Source of the DNA: Gammaproteobacteria bacterium
GTDB lineage: Bacteria; Pseudomonadota; Gammaproteobacteria; Thiohalospirales; Thiohalospiraceae
Length of the DNA stretch: 41,567 nt
NCBI GenBank assembly: GCA_014762495.1
Contig: JABURT010000094.1
Coordinates: 1 to 41,567 of the forward strand
Reading direction: 5' to 3'
Shown here: piece after piece, positions 15,659 through 24,010 of the stretch
Layout of the letters: each line of letters begins with the position of its first letter
Numbering within the stretch: position 1 is the stretch's first letter
The notes under the pieces: generated by a model
What the model saw: the letters and a program-made list of their open reading frames with translations, nothing else
Told to the model about the DNA's origin: nothing
The model's database searches: none
Program-made: the position numbers and the translations under genes

Positions 15659-17470
15659 ATGTCTCAAACGGCCCAAACCAAACCACTGACCACGTTTCGT
15701 TACACCTGGAAAGGCATCCTCCAGGAGGTGCTAAAGCACCGACATGAATTGGTGCTGGCCCATGTCATTGCCATCTTCACGGTACTTAGTCACGTTCCGA
15801 TACCGCTGCTCATGCCGCTAATGGTAGACGAAGTCCTGCTCGATAAGCCGGGCAAGGTCGTCGCCCTGATGGAAGACATTTTTCCCTCTGCCTGGCACGG
15901 ACCGGTGCTCTTCATCGGTACCGTACTCATTATCACCGTTATGTTGCGCGTGATGAGCATGCTGCTTGATGTCTTACAGACCCGTCAGTTTACGCTGATA
16001 GGAAAGGATGTCAGTTTTCGTATGCGACGGGACCTGCTGGAACGACTACAGCGCGTCTCCATGGCTGAGTATGAAACCCTGGGTAGCGGCTCGGTGGCAT
16101 CGCACTTTGTTACCGATATCAACGCCATCGACCAGTTTATCGGTGTCTCCATCAGTAAGACCCTGGTAGCGATCCTAAGCCTGATCGGGATCTCAGCCGT
16201 GTTGCTCTGGCTGCACTGGCAACTGGCTCTGTTTATCCTGTTTCTCAATCCGCTGGTGATATACTTTACCTTCACCCTCGGCAAACGGGTCAAGCGCTTA
16301 AAACAACGTGAGAACAGCGCCTTCGAGATCTTTCAGCAATCGCTGGTGGAAACACTAGATGCGATCCAGCAGATCCGTGCCAGTAATCGCGAAGGCCATT
16401 ACATCAAATCTGTCATTGACCGTGCGCGCGGCATCAAGACCCATTCGGCCGCCTACTCATGGAAATCCGATGCCGCCAGTCGTTTCTCCATGGGTGTGTT
16501 CCAGGTTGGTTTCGAGACCTTTCGCGCCACCGGTATGCTCATGGTGGTGTTCTCCGATCTCAGTGTTGGTGAAATGATGGCGGTATTCGGTTATCTGTGG
16601 TTCATGATGAGCCCGGTGCAGGAGGTGCTCAATGTGCAATACGCCTACTTCGCGGCCAATGCGGCACTGGATCGGGTAAACAAGCTGCTGGAGTTAAAAC
16701 AGGAACCAAAATATCCCCATCTTCACGATCCCTTCGGCGACAAGACCACTGTCGGTATTGAATTGCGTCATGTGAACTTTGCCTATGGCGATAATGAAGC
16801 GGTACTCAAAGACGTGAATCTTACGATTGAACCGGGCGAGAAGATTGCACTGGTAGGCGCCAGCGGTGGCGGTAAATCGACGCTGGTCAATGTCCTGCTT
16901 GGACTCTATCCACCCAACATCGGCGAGATGCTGTTCGACGGTGTACCCGTAACAGAGATAGGTCTCGACGTGGTGCGCGAAAACGTCGCCACCGTACTGC
17001 AGCACCCGGCCATGTTCAACGACACGGTACGCATGAACCTCACCTTGGGTGCCGATTATCCGGATGCGAAGCTGTGGCAGTCACTCAAGGTGGCGCAGTT
17101 GACCGAGGTCATCGAGCAATTGCCGCAGGGCCTGGACTCACTCATTGGTCATCATGGTGTACGACTGTCCGGAGGCCAGCAACAAAGGCTGGCCATCGCC
17201 CGCATGATCCTGGCCGAACCCAAGGTTGTGATCCTCGATGAGGCCACTTCGGCGCTGGATACCGATACCGAACAACGCCTGCACGAGGCCCTTAGCGAAT
17301 TCCTGCAACATCGCACAACCATCATCATCGCCCATCGCATTAGCGCCGTGCGCCAGGCGGATCGGGTCTATGTCTTCGAAGACGGACACATCATCGAGCA
17401 TGGTACCCATGAAGAGTTAATGAATCTGGATGGTCTGTATCACAAATTCTACGGTCATCTTGGCCTGTAA
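15659..17470 (+). CDS. ABC transporter, fused permease and ATPase (exporter type)
   Basis: A 603-residue half-exporter. Six transmembrane segments occupy about residues 30-320, followed by a nucleotide-binding domain with Walker A GASGGGKST near residue 400, the signature LSGGQQQRLAIARMIL, Walker B VVILDEATSALD near 526 and the H-loop IIIAHRI. This is the MsbA/LmrA-like homodimer layout; the substrate cannot be told from sequence. The start at 15659 (MSQTAQTKP) is preferred to a GTG at 15641. The transcript ends at a strong bidirectional terminator just after the stop. Confidence 0.92.
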   Translation: MSQTAQTKPLTTFRYTWKGILQEVLKHRHELVLAHVIAIFTVLSHVPIPLLMPLMVDEVLLDKPGKVVALMEDIFPSAWHGPVLFIGTVLIITVMLRVMSMLLDVLQTRQFTLIGKDVSFRMRRDLLERLQRVSMAEYETLGSGSVASHFVTDINAIDQFIGVSISKTLVAILSLIGISAVLLWLHWQLALFILFLNPLVIYFTFTLGKRVKRLKQRENSAFEIFQQSLVETLDAIQQIRASNREGHYIKSVIDRARGIKTHSAAYSWKSDAASRFSMGVFQVGFETFRATGMLMVVFSDLSVGEMMAVFGYLWFMMSPVQEVLNVQYAYFAANAALDRVNKLLELKQEPKYPHLHDPFGDKTTVGIELRHVNFAYGDNEAVLKDVNLTIEPGEKIALVGASGGGKSTLVNVLLGLYPPNIGEMLFDGVPVTEIGLDVVRENVATVLQHPAMFNDTVRMNLTLGADYPDAKLWQSLKVAQLTEVIEQLPQGLDSLIGHHGVRLSGGQQQRLAIARMILAEPKVVILDEATSALDTDTEQRLHEALSEFLQHRTTIIIAHRISAVRQADRVYVFEDGHIIEHGTHEELMNLDGLYHKFYGHLGL

Positions 17471-17471
17471 A

Positions 17472-17507
17472 AAAACGGCCGCCACTCGTTCGAGTGGCGG
17501 CCGTTTT
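17472..17507. terminator. Strong bidirectional terminator
   Basis: A perfect 17-base-pair stem (AAAACGGCCGCCACTCG with its complement) has a two-base TT centre. A-runs on one side and T-runs on the other let it serve both the ABC exporter (+) and the protease operon (-). Confidence 0.95.
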
Positions 17508-17525
17508 CAAGTTCAAGACCCCTGA

Positions 17526-17918
17526 CTAGAGACGAAGTCCGAGGTTGAGACCAAATGTTGTGCTGCTGAAGGTACTAATATAAGGGTCGAAGATGATGTT
17601 ACCGACCGGCAGATCGATACCTACCTTGGCCCCGGTCTCGGTCGTGTTGCCAAATTGAATTTCTGCCTGGATATAGGGGCTATCGGCATAACGTTCGATG
17701 TAAAATCGGAATGCGAGTCCCGCGCTCAATCCACCAGCAGCACTCACACCACTGAGGCGATAGGCCGAGTTGCTGAAAGCCCGGCTTTGATAAAACAGGT
17801 TAGGCTGATTGTCCGCCATAGCAACGAGGTCGGTGCCCACGATCACGGAACGCGCCTGCGCAGCATGGGCGAAGGCAAGGCCGCTGACAAGTAAGCCCAT
17901 CACTAGTAATTTTTTCAC
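17526..17918 (-). CDS. Small secreted beta-rich protein, second of a paralogous pair
   Basis: A 130-residue protein with a clear signal peptide (MKKLLVMGLLVSGLAFAHAAQA) and a Gly/Tyr/Phe-rich body of alternating residues: ALAFRFYIERYADSPYIQAE, KVGIDLPVGNIIFDPYIST and a GLNLGLRL end. The pattern suggests a small outer-membrane beta structure. It aligns with the product at 17945-18370 through VGIxxPV and DPYI and the glycine-leucine C-terminus. It is the last gene of the four-gene protease operon, 26 bases after its paralogue, and is followed by a terminator. No known family. Confidence 0.75.
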   Translation of the reverse strand: MKKLLVMGLLVSGLAFAHAAQARSVIVGTDLVAMADNQPNLFYQSRAFSNSAYRLSGVSAAGGLSAGLAFRFYIERYADSPYIQAEIQFGNTTETGAKVGIDLPVGNIIFDPYISTFSSTTFGLNLGLRL

Positions 17919-17944
17919 TGAACCCCCTTCAGGATTTTCAAGCC

Positions 17945-18370
17945 TTAGAATGGTAAGCCGATATTCAGTCCAATCCCGTATCCGGTGCCGCCGTTCCCGG
18001 TAACCAGACCTATATAGGGATCGACAATAACAATACTCACGGGAATTTCAATGCCAACATTGGCTGCCACTGCTACGCCATCGGCGGCATACCCAACACC
18101 ACCTTCTGCATAGGGAGTCATTCCATCCCGAGTAATAGGGTAGTAAAGTTTATAAAAGCCGTAATAGGCAATGCTCTGATTGACGTTATAGATGGAAATG
18201 CGAAGGGCTTCATCTCGCGACAGGGGTAGTTGATAGTATATATTTCCCACACCGCTGGCGAGGCCATAGGCATCGAATCCTGCCAGGGAACTCGCTTGCG
18301 TGACGCGCGCAAACGTCAGGATCATTAGCGCCGTGAACACCGAGCCTATCCATTTCAATACACGGTCCAT
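17945..18370 (-). CDS. Small secreted beta-rich protein, first of a paralogous pair
   Basis: A 141-residue protein with a signal peptide (MDRVLKWIGSVFTALMILTF, then ARVTQASS) and a Tyr/Gly-rich body: NIYYQLPLSRDEALRISIYN, YYPITRDGMTPYAEGGVGYA, NVGIEIPVSIVIVDPYIGLV. It ends GIGLNIGLPF. The terminal Phe fits an outer-membrane barrel insertion signal. The start is set at 18370, where GAGTGAGAG precedes the ATG; the frame stays open to 18430, but that part overlaps the upstream gene and lacks a signal. It sits 35 bases after the propeptide-like gene. Confidence 0.72.
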   Translation of the reverse strand: MDRVLKWIGSVFTALMILTFARVTQASSLAGFDAYGLASGVGNIYYQLPLSRDEALRISIYNVNQSIAYYGFYKLYYPITRDGMTPYAEGGVGYAADGVAVAANVGIEIPVSIVIVDPYIGLVTGNGGTGYGIGLNIGLPF

Positions 18371-18405
18371 AACTCTCACTCTATCAATGTTCAATCCGCC
18401 ACACC

Positions 18406-19029
18406 TTATCGAGGAAGCCGTTCTACCCACCAGTTTGGGGTCACACTCTCTGCCACATTGGCCTGGCTGATGAGTTTGGCTGTCTCCAGCGCATCCAATC
18501 CCGATCCGGTACGCACCAGGTAAAATTTCTTTTCATCACCTATGACTTGCTCAATTTCATAATCCTGGCTTTTTATCCAGGCACGCGCACGTTGTTCGTC
18601 CCATGTCGGCTCGAACCGCAGGATCACACCACCGGGCAGGGCGCGGCGTGTCCCGTTTTTTGCGTCGTAGAATACCGGCGATACCTTTGTGCCGGCATCA
18701 AGGTTCCTAATCGCGGTAATGGCCCGCGTCACATCATCGGTCGTAACCGACCAGATCCGCACCCCGGTGCCTCTGGCCTGACTCTCCTCGGCTCGAGGAA
18801 AGGCCTTTTGCACCACACCCATCGGCATGGCCGTCCCTGGAAACTCGGCAACCAGGCTCTTGCTCATGTAGACCACGCGCCGCTGGCCATCTTCCTGCCA
18901 TTCATAGGCCTGACCGTGATCCACCGGCTTTGCGCCCTTTTGTATCTTTTCGAAGGCCGCTGCGTTGAGGTTAAACATCAGTCCGACCAACAGCATCGGG
19001 AGCACACGAATCATATTCGCCCTGTTCAT
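18406..19029 (-). CDS. Secreted stand-alone subtilase propeptide-like protein
   Basis: A 207-residue protein with a signal peptide (residues 1 to about 25, ending NAAA). Its second half reads GGVILRFEPTWDEQRARAWI, then YEIEQVIGDEKKFYLVRTGS, LDALETAKLISQANVAESVT and PNWW. This is the standard form of the region that precedes the catalytic domain in many secreted subtilases. The neighbouring subtilase lacks it. A free propeptide could act as folding chaperone and inhibitor in trans. It lies 38 bases after the protease gene in the same operon. The name is by pattern, not by database match. Confidence 0.65.
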   Translation of the reverse strand: MNRANMIRVLPMLLVGLMFNLNAAAFEKIQKGAKPVDHGQAYEWQEDGQRRVVYMSKSLVAEFPGTAMPMGVVQKAFPRAEESQARGTGVRIWSVTTDDVTRAITAIRNLDAGTKVSPVFYDAKNGTRRALPGGVILRFEPTWDEQRARAWIKSQDYEIEQVIGDEKKFYLVRTGSGLDALETAKLISQANVAESVTPNWWVERLPR

Positions 19030-19067
19030 ATTTCATCCCACATACGTATGTCTCTCCTTACGCTGGC

Positions 19068-20732
19068 TCAACGTCCATATACCGTAATGGACCAGGAAAC
19101 GAGATTGCCGGTGTCGCCACTCCAGCCGTCACGAAGCCCCAAGGTCCAGTTGCCATCAGCGGCCTCGTCCAGATGGCGTACGCTGCCAAAGCGCCAACCG
19201 GTTGTGTAATCGGAACTGCACGCAACATATGAACTGCCATCGTTGCAGCGACGAAACTTGGCTAATTCACTGACTGTGCCATCAGGACTGGTCAACTGTA
19301 TATCCAGGTCACTGATATAGGTGTGGTCACTTGTCACGGTGACCTCGACAAACTCAATGTTGTTGATGCCGCTAGCCGAGATGGTAATCGTGTCCGTGGT
19401 CATTGCACCGTATTCGAGTAAGGTCCCCGTACCGTCGGCGATGGCGACGTTGGGGAACGAAGAACCGGTCACTGAGTCCAGAGCGTTCGAACCGCCGATG
19501 CTAGTCCAGCTCTGTGCCATGTTCACGGCGGCCTCTGCATCGAGTGCACCAAAGCCGTATTGATGATTGATGCTGAGGCCAGCACCATTGACGGACCAAT
19601 CAGGATCGGCGCTGTCGTTTTGACGCGCACTGCGTGCCAGGATCACGCGCACATCACGCCAGGTCAGATTGGGATTGGCCTCGCGCATGAGGGCAATGGC
19701 GCCCGAGGCTACCGGTGTGGCCGAGGAGGTACCGTTGAAGCACTTGGTGTAGTTGGGGCTGGAGTAGTCGGTCTTGCTGGCGCTGATAAACGTGCCGCCG
19801 CTGTTATAGCCATCGTTGCCGCTGCGATCCACGGTGGTCGTGGTATGGCCCGTACTGCAATATTCGCCCGAAGGGGTAGCAACGAGGACATTTGCGCCGG
19901 GCTCGGAATAGCTTGCACGGGTACCGTCGTCGGCCAGTGCGGCGATGGCGAAGACGCCACGGTAGTTGGCATATCCATCGTAGTTGGAATTATCGATGTG
20001 GATTAGCTCACTACCGGTACTGACCAGGGAGCCGCCATTGCCCGCGGCCCAGGTATAGACAGTACCCTTTCCACCCAGGCCGGTTGAAGTGCCCTCATCG
20101 ATGGCCGCGCGCCAGTTCGAACTCGAATCGATAAGTTCACCGGTGAAGTCCTGTGGTCCCCAGCTATTGCTGGAGACGGCATTATCGGCCTTGCCACGGG
20201 TCATGGCATCCAACTCATTGCTGAGTGTGCTGAGTTGCAGATAGTTGTATCCCACCAACTCGGCATTGGGTGCCACACCTTTTACCCCCTTCGCATTGTC
20301 GCCCACGGCCGCGGCAACACCGGCCACGGCGGTGCCATGTGAACCACCGGTGGGGTCGGTATCCTGGTTGGCGTAGTCCCAGCTCGCGCCGGGAATCACG
20401 TTGCCGGCCAGGTCTTCGTGACCAATCTCCAGGCCGTCGTCGACCACGACAATGCGGACACCGGTACCCCGATAGTTCGTCCAGACCGGTTCCACATTGA
20501 CGTCCTCCCCGACGACGCCTCCTTCCTGGCCGGTGTTCTTGAGATGCCACTGGTCGGGGTAGAGTGGATCCGGGCCGCTTACGCCCTCAATAGACCCGCC
20601 CGTGCCCAGGACACCCGCCATGGAGGGCAACTGGTCGCAACCCGATACACTCAGCAAAATAATAAATAAACCCGCCTTGAGCCCAGGGGATGGACTCAGA
20701 ATTCTCCGTTTCACCGCTGCCATATACTCCAT
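19068..20732 (-). CDS. Lipoprotein subtilase (S8 family, kexin-like) with C-terminal P domain
   Basis: A 554-residue serine endopeptidase. A lipoprotein signal with lipobox VSGC (Cys32) is followed by a 20-residue linker and, almost at once, DPLYPDQWHLKNTGQ, the usual entry to the catalytic domain. Catalytic residues are Asp98 (VVVDDG), His132 (GGSHGTAVAG) and Ser336 (NGTSSATPVASG), with oxyanion Asn232 (AAGNGG). A proprotein-convertase P domain fills about 440-554 (ISDLDIQLTSPDGT, GNWTLGLRDGWSGDTG). No propeptide lies inside; one seems to be encoded by the next gene. Asp follows the acylated Cys, which in E. coli favours inner-membrane retention. A promoter lies 33-61 bases upstream. Confidence 0.93.
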   Translation of the reverse strand: MEYMAAVKRRILSPSPGLKAGLFIILLSVSGCDQLPSMAGVLGTGGSIEGVSGPDPLYPDQWHLKNTGQEGGVVGEDVNVEPVWTNYRGTGVRIVVVDDGLEIGHEDLAGNVIPGASWDYANQDTDPTGGSHGTAVAGVAAAVGDNAKGVKGVAPNAELVGYNYLQLSTLSNELDAMTRGKADNAVSSNSWGPQDFTGELIDSSSNWRAAIDEGTSTGLGGKGTVYTWAAGNGGSLVSTGSELIHIDNSNYDGYANYRGVFAIAALADDGTRASYSEPGANVLVATPSGEYCSTGHTTTTVDRSGNDGYNSGGTFISASKTDYSSPNYTKCFNGTSSATPVASGAIALMREANPNLTWRDVRVILARSARQNDSADPDWSVNGAGLSINHQYGFGALDAEAAVNMAQSWTSIGGSNALDSVTGSSFPNVAIADGTGTLLEYGAMTTDTITISASGINNIEFVEVTVTSDHTYISDLDIQLTSPDGTVSELAKFRRCNDGSSYVACSSDYTTGWRFGSVRHLDEAADGNWTLGLRDGWSGDTGNLVSWSITVYGR

Positions 20733-20764
20733 GTAACGCCACGCCCTGGCGGGATAAGTTAACC

Positions 20765-20793
20765 TTTATAAACGCTTCGCCCCGGCAGGCCAA
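20765..20793 (-). promoter_or_regulatory. Sigma-70-like promoter of the protease operon
   Basis: On the minus strand a TTGGCC -35 (20788-20793), a 17-base spacer and a TATAAA -10 (20765-20770) stand 33 bases before the protease ATG. The spacing is ideal and the -10 matches five of six consensus bases. Confidence 0.6.
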
Positions 20794-20841
20794 GTGCTAT
20801 TGTGTGCGGCGTGAGCCGTATCACAGGAAAGGCCGGACTGT

Positions 20842-21324
20842 TCATACTCCAAAATCCTGTTGCTGCATGGTCCGGTTGTCAAGGATGACGCGCATGCCAA
20901 GCGCTAACTCGCCACCGCGGATGACCTTGCATGTCACCCCGCCACGCCATTGTGGTTGCAAAGACCGACATAGCCCGCGATGGGCGGTATCCATCTTTCC
21001 GCAGGGGTCGGTTTCTCCAGTGATCTCGAGCACGACGTCGCCGATACGAAGGGTCTGCCCAGTGCTATGTTCTAGCGGCAGTGCATCCACCAGAAGATTG
21101 GCACGGCGTTGAGTCCAGTGTAGTGTCACCCCCAGCTCGGCACAGGCCTCACTCCAGGCCGCCTCGGACATCAAAGTGATCTGACGTCGGCCCGGTCGAC
21201 TACGCTTATCCCCTTCAAGCCCCGTATCCACCGTCACCTGTGCACGTTCCAGTTCGTTCATGTTACCGCCCGCAGCGGGACGTATGCCGATACCGATGAG
21301 ATTTGCGCAAACTTCCCTATCCAT
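20842..21324 (-). CDS. MOSC domain protein
   Basis: A 160-residue protein carrying a MOSC domain: LIGIGIRPAAGGNMNELERA at the start, GLEGDKRSRPGRRQITLMS, RRANLLVDALPLE, LEITGETDPCGKMD with the conserved Cys that would bind the molybdenum cofactor sulfur, and GVTCKVIRGGELALGM. MOSC domains carry sulfur or act on molybdenum-dependent substrates; here it stands alone, like YiiM-type proteins. The start at 21324 overlaps the DUF1415 gene by eight bases. It is the last gene of the operon. Confidence 0.88.
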   Translation of the reverse strand: MDREVCANLIGIGIRPAAGGNMNELERAQVTVDTGLEGDKRSRPGRRQITLMSEAAWSEACAELGVTLHWTQRRANLLVDALPLEHSTGQTLRIGDVVLEITGETDPCGKMDTAHRGLCRSLQPQWRGGVTCKVIRGGELALGMRVILDNRTMQQQDFGV

Positions 21325-21892
21325 CTTCTTTTCCGGATTGCAGGCACTGATAGAGTATACGACGCAGCGTCTTGGTGCCCAGGTCATTCATTTTTTCGAT
21401 GTTATGTGCGGGGATAGTGTCGGCATCAGGATAGCTCTCAAGCACACGCTCGACCGACTCCTCCCTTAACAGGTGCAACATGGGATATGGAGAGCGGTTG
21501 GTATAGTTCTCGGCATCCTCAACTGCGGTACCGTTGAACCGGTATTGCGGATGCAAACTGGCCACCTGGAACTCACCTGTGTATCCACCCTCATCCAGCA
21601 CCGCGTCCACCACCGCCAGGAAATCGTTATAGTCTAAAAAATCTAGTAAGACATAAGGGTGGATAAGAAGGGTGGTTTCCAGTTCAAGGGCTGTGCCGCG
21701 ACGCAACCGCTCGAGTTCTTCGATTAAATCTCTTAGCAAAGATTCAGGTTCTCGAGCCTCACTGACTGCATAACGAATACGTTTTGACTGGAATGGTTTA
21801 TGCGCAAACGGACATAGATTGAACTTCAGTACGACTTGTTCTATCCAGCAACGTGTCGCGTCAATCACGGCGGTCGTCGAGGTATCACTCAT
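21317..21892 (-). CDS. DUF1415 family protein
   Basis: A 191-residue soluble protein with the DUF1415 pattern: RCWIEQVVLKFNLCPFAHKP near the N-terminus, TTLLIHPYVLLDFLDYNDFL, QVASLHPQYRFNGT and NRSPYPMLHLLREESVERVL. The family is conserved in gammaproteobacteria but has no established function; the conserved Cys and His hint at metal or thiol chemistry. Its start overlaps the DUF3820 stop (21889-21892) and its stop overlaps the MOSC start, indicating coupled expression. Confidence 0.88.
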   Translation of the reverse strand: MSDTSTTAVIDATRCWIEQVVLKFNLCPFAHKPFQSKRIRYAVSEAREPESLLRDLIEELERLRRGTALELETTLLIHPYVLLDFLDYNDFLAVVDAVLDEGGYTGEFQVASLHPQYRFNGTAVEDAENYTNRSPYPMLHLLREESVERVLESYPDADTIPAHNIEKMNDLGTKTLRRILYQCLQSGKEDG

Positions 21893-22140
21893 TTTCTTGG
21901 TGCCATGCCACCCTCGCGAAGAGGTTGAAACAAATACTCAAGGCCATTGAGCTTGACCTCATAGACTATGCGCAACATGTGACCCAACTCCCCCTCGGGA
22001 AAGCCCTGCTTGGCGAACCAGATCACATAGGGCTCCGGCAAATCGATCAGCAAACGGTTTTTATACTTGCCAAAAGGCATGCGGTAGCCGGCAAGTTTTA
22101 ACAACTTTTGCGGATCGTCCAACAGAGCCAGCCCTGTCAT
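21889..22140 (-). CDS. DUF3820 family protein
   Basis: An 83-residue protein with the DUF3820 signature: MPFGKYKNRLLIDLPEPYV, WFAKQGFPEGELG, and a final helix with LNGLEYLFQPLR. Some members have been described as quorum-sensing-regulated factors in Pseudomonas, but the molecular role is unknown. It follows the glutaredoxin-like gene by two bases and overlaps DUF1415 by four. Confidence 0.87.
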   Translation of the reverse strand: MTGLALLDDPQKLLKLAGYRMPFGKYKNRLLIDLPEPYVIWFAKQGFPEGELGHMLRIVYEVKLNGLEYLFQPLREGGMAPRK

Positions 22141-22142
22141 GG

Positions 22143-22541
22143 TCAGGCCTGCGGAGCGGCAAAGCGTCCATGTAAATAGTCGATAATGTCATTGGACTCA
22201 TACATCCATTCGACGTTGCCGTTATCCTTCTTGATTTGCAGGCAGGGGACTTTCAACTCACCGCCATCCACCATCAGGTCCTCACGATGTGCCATATCAT
22301 GTTGAGCATCTCGCAACTCAATATCCAGGGAGAGTCGACTCATTTCGCGCCGGACTTTAAGACAAAAGGGACAGGTCTTGAAATGATACAGGGCCAACTG
22401 CGATGTTTGCTCATCGACTTTTTTCTGCGCCTCTTTGCTGCGCTCGACACCTTTGGGTGTGGCGATCCAGTGCGCCAGTAAAACGACAGGTGTTAACACC
22501 AGGCGAACGGTCTTAAAAAAATAACGAATCAGTAGTCTCAT
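22143..22541 (-). CDS. Membrane-anchored glutaredoxin/GST N-terminal domain protein
   Basis: A 132-residue protein with an N-terminal hydrophobic anchor (about residues 8-26) and then a glutaredoxin-like domain: LALYHFKTCPFCLKVRREMS with the CPFC redox pair, GGELKVPCLQI with the cis-proline, and MYESNDIIDYLHGRF, the GST N-terminal glutathione-site motif. It is likely a glutathione-dependent thiol enzyme held at the membrane. It is the first gene of the operon with DUF3820, DUF1415 and MOSC. A terminator just upstream isolates it from the diguanylate cyclase gene. Confidence 0.85.
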   Translation of the reverse strand: MRLLIRYFFKTVRLVLTPVVLLAHWIATPKGVERSKEAQKKVDEQTSQLALYHFKTCPFCLKVRREMSRLSLDIELRDAQHDMAHREDLMVDGGELKVPCLQIKKDNGNVEWMYESNDIIDYLHGRFAAPQA

Positions 22542-22563
22542 GCTCTCATTCCGGCGTATAGGA

Positions 22564-22589
22564 AAAACCCTGAAGTGTTTCAGGGTTTT
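22564..22589. terminator. Bidirectional terminator after the diguanylate cyclase gene
   Basis: AAAACCCTGAA pairs perfectly with TTCAGGGTTTT around GTGT. On the minus strand it ends the 22738-23946 transcript before the glutaredoxin operon. Its A/T flanks would work in both directions. Confidence 0.88.
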
Positions 22590-22737
22590 ATGGGATCAGA
22601 ACCCACATTATACCCGCTGCGGCCAATTCAGTACCAATGCCCGGCATGGATGAGATGTCACCAACCGTGCAGCGCGTTGCTTGGACGGTCAGGAAAGGGA
22701 AATCACGACATATATGAAAGGATTGTCGGGTAAGGCC

Positions 22738-23946
22738 CTAGCTGCCCGCCGGGAAAACCGACTCAGAGGGCAGGGAATGGTTGTTGTTCGGGGCGTAGAC
22801 ACGAACGCAGTTCTTGCCGCATTTTTTGGCCTCATACAGGGCCTCGTCCGCCATTGCATACAGCTCTTCAAAGTCTGTATTGCCATTCTCAACGGTGGCA
22901 ACTCCCACGCTGACTCTGGCCAGGACATGGTGTTCGCCAATATTGATTAAAGTTGCTTCAAATAACTTTCGCAGACGTTCCGCGATCTCAACTGCCTTGG
23001 CCTGATTGACGCGGTCGAGTACGACTCCGAACTCCTCTCCACCGATACGGCCGATGACATCCTTCACACGAAAGAAATCCTTCATGTTGCTGGCAAAGTC
23101 CTTCAGCACTTCATCACCCGCAGTATGACCATAGGTGTCATTGATCTTCTTAAAATCATCGATATCCAGAACGATGAGTGATACCGGCTGCTTATCCAGT
23201 TTCGCGCGTGAAAGCAGGCGTCCCACCTGTTCAACAAATGCGCGTCGACATTGCATGCCGGTTAGATAATCGGTGTCGGCGAGATTTCGCAGGCGAAATT
23301 CCAGGCGGTCCGTCATCATCATGAGGTATCCGAACACCAGCAAGAGATTCAGTACGATAATGGTCATGAAGGTATAGCTGGTGTGCGATGAGGTCACCAG
23401 TTCGGTTCCGCCCATGGGCAAGAGCCCTGCGGCAAGGGCTCGCACCAGGAAACCGATACCAATAATGGTGAAAAGGATGCCGGTATAGATGTCGGCCGCG
23501 CTATGGCGGTGTGGCTCGACCAGTAACTCCTTGGCCATCAGCAGGCAAAACACACTGGCGAATATCGAAGAGACAATCACCCGATCGGCAAACTGCTCCG
23601 GCTCCATACCGAGCCAGGCAAACAGGATTGCGATTAAGGCAAAAAAGGCGATGCCATGGGCAAAGGGCAAGGCCGGCCGCCACTGCGTCAGGCGCACCCC
23701 CATGAAGAGCGTGTAGAAACCGAGAAGGATAATGAGATTGGCCGTGTATAGGGAAATCAGCAGACTGATGAATTGTTGCGTCGAGATCAGCACCAGCCCC
23801 ACGGCAAGCATTAGATAGCCTGCCACCATATGCGGCACACCCTTGACTCTACGATTCATGAATCCGCCAAGGACGATGGCAATACTGGTGACAATAAGTG
23901 TGATGGCCGTAACGACGACTAATGTACGCGGATCCAGCGTACCCAT
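22738..23946 (-). CDS. Membrane-bound diguanylate cyclase
   Basis: A 402-residue protein with about seven N-terminal hydrophobic helices (residues 8-215) and a C-terminal GGDEF domain that looks active. It has the metal site LIVLDIDDFKKINDTYGH, the catalytic motif GGEEF at 302-306 and an intact inhibitory I-site RVKD at 293-296, five residues before it. It should make cyclic di-GMP from GTP with product feedback. No partner gene is adjacent; it is divergent from the Na/Pi cotransporter with a CRP-type site between. The GTP-binding and I-site residues are clear. Confidence 0.93.
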   Translation of the reverse strand: MGTLDPRTLVVVTAITLIVTSIAIVLGGFMNRRVKGVPHMVAGYLMLAVGLVLISTQQFISLLISLYTANLIILLGFYTLFMGVRLTQWRPALPFAHGIAFFALIAILFAWLGMEPEQFADRVIVSSIFASVFCLLMAKELLVEPHRHSAADIYTGILFTIIGIGFLVRALAAGLLPMGGTELVTSSHTSYTFMTIIVLNLLLVFGYLMMMTDRLEFRLRNLADTDYLTGMQCRRAFVEQVGRLLSRAKLDKQPVSLIVLDIDDFKKINDTYGHTAGDEVLKDFASNMKDFFRVKDVIGRIGGEEFGVVLDRVNQAKAVEIAERLRKLFEATLINIGEHHVLARVSVGVATVENGNTDFEELYAMADEALYEAKKCGKNCVRVYAPNNNHSLPSESVFPAGS

Positions 23947-24010
23947 TACCTACCCCTGAATAAATCTATGTGGTTCCAAATCACTCAAGATATGTATATC
24001 GACAGCAAAA

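Noticed and set aside
19560-20006. 148-codon plus-strand frame inside the subtilase gene
   Set aside because: Ala/Gly/Val-rich antisense reading of the catalytic domain; no ribosome-binding site or domain.
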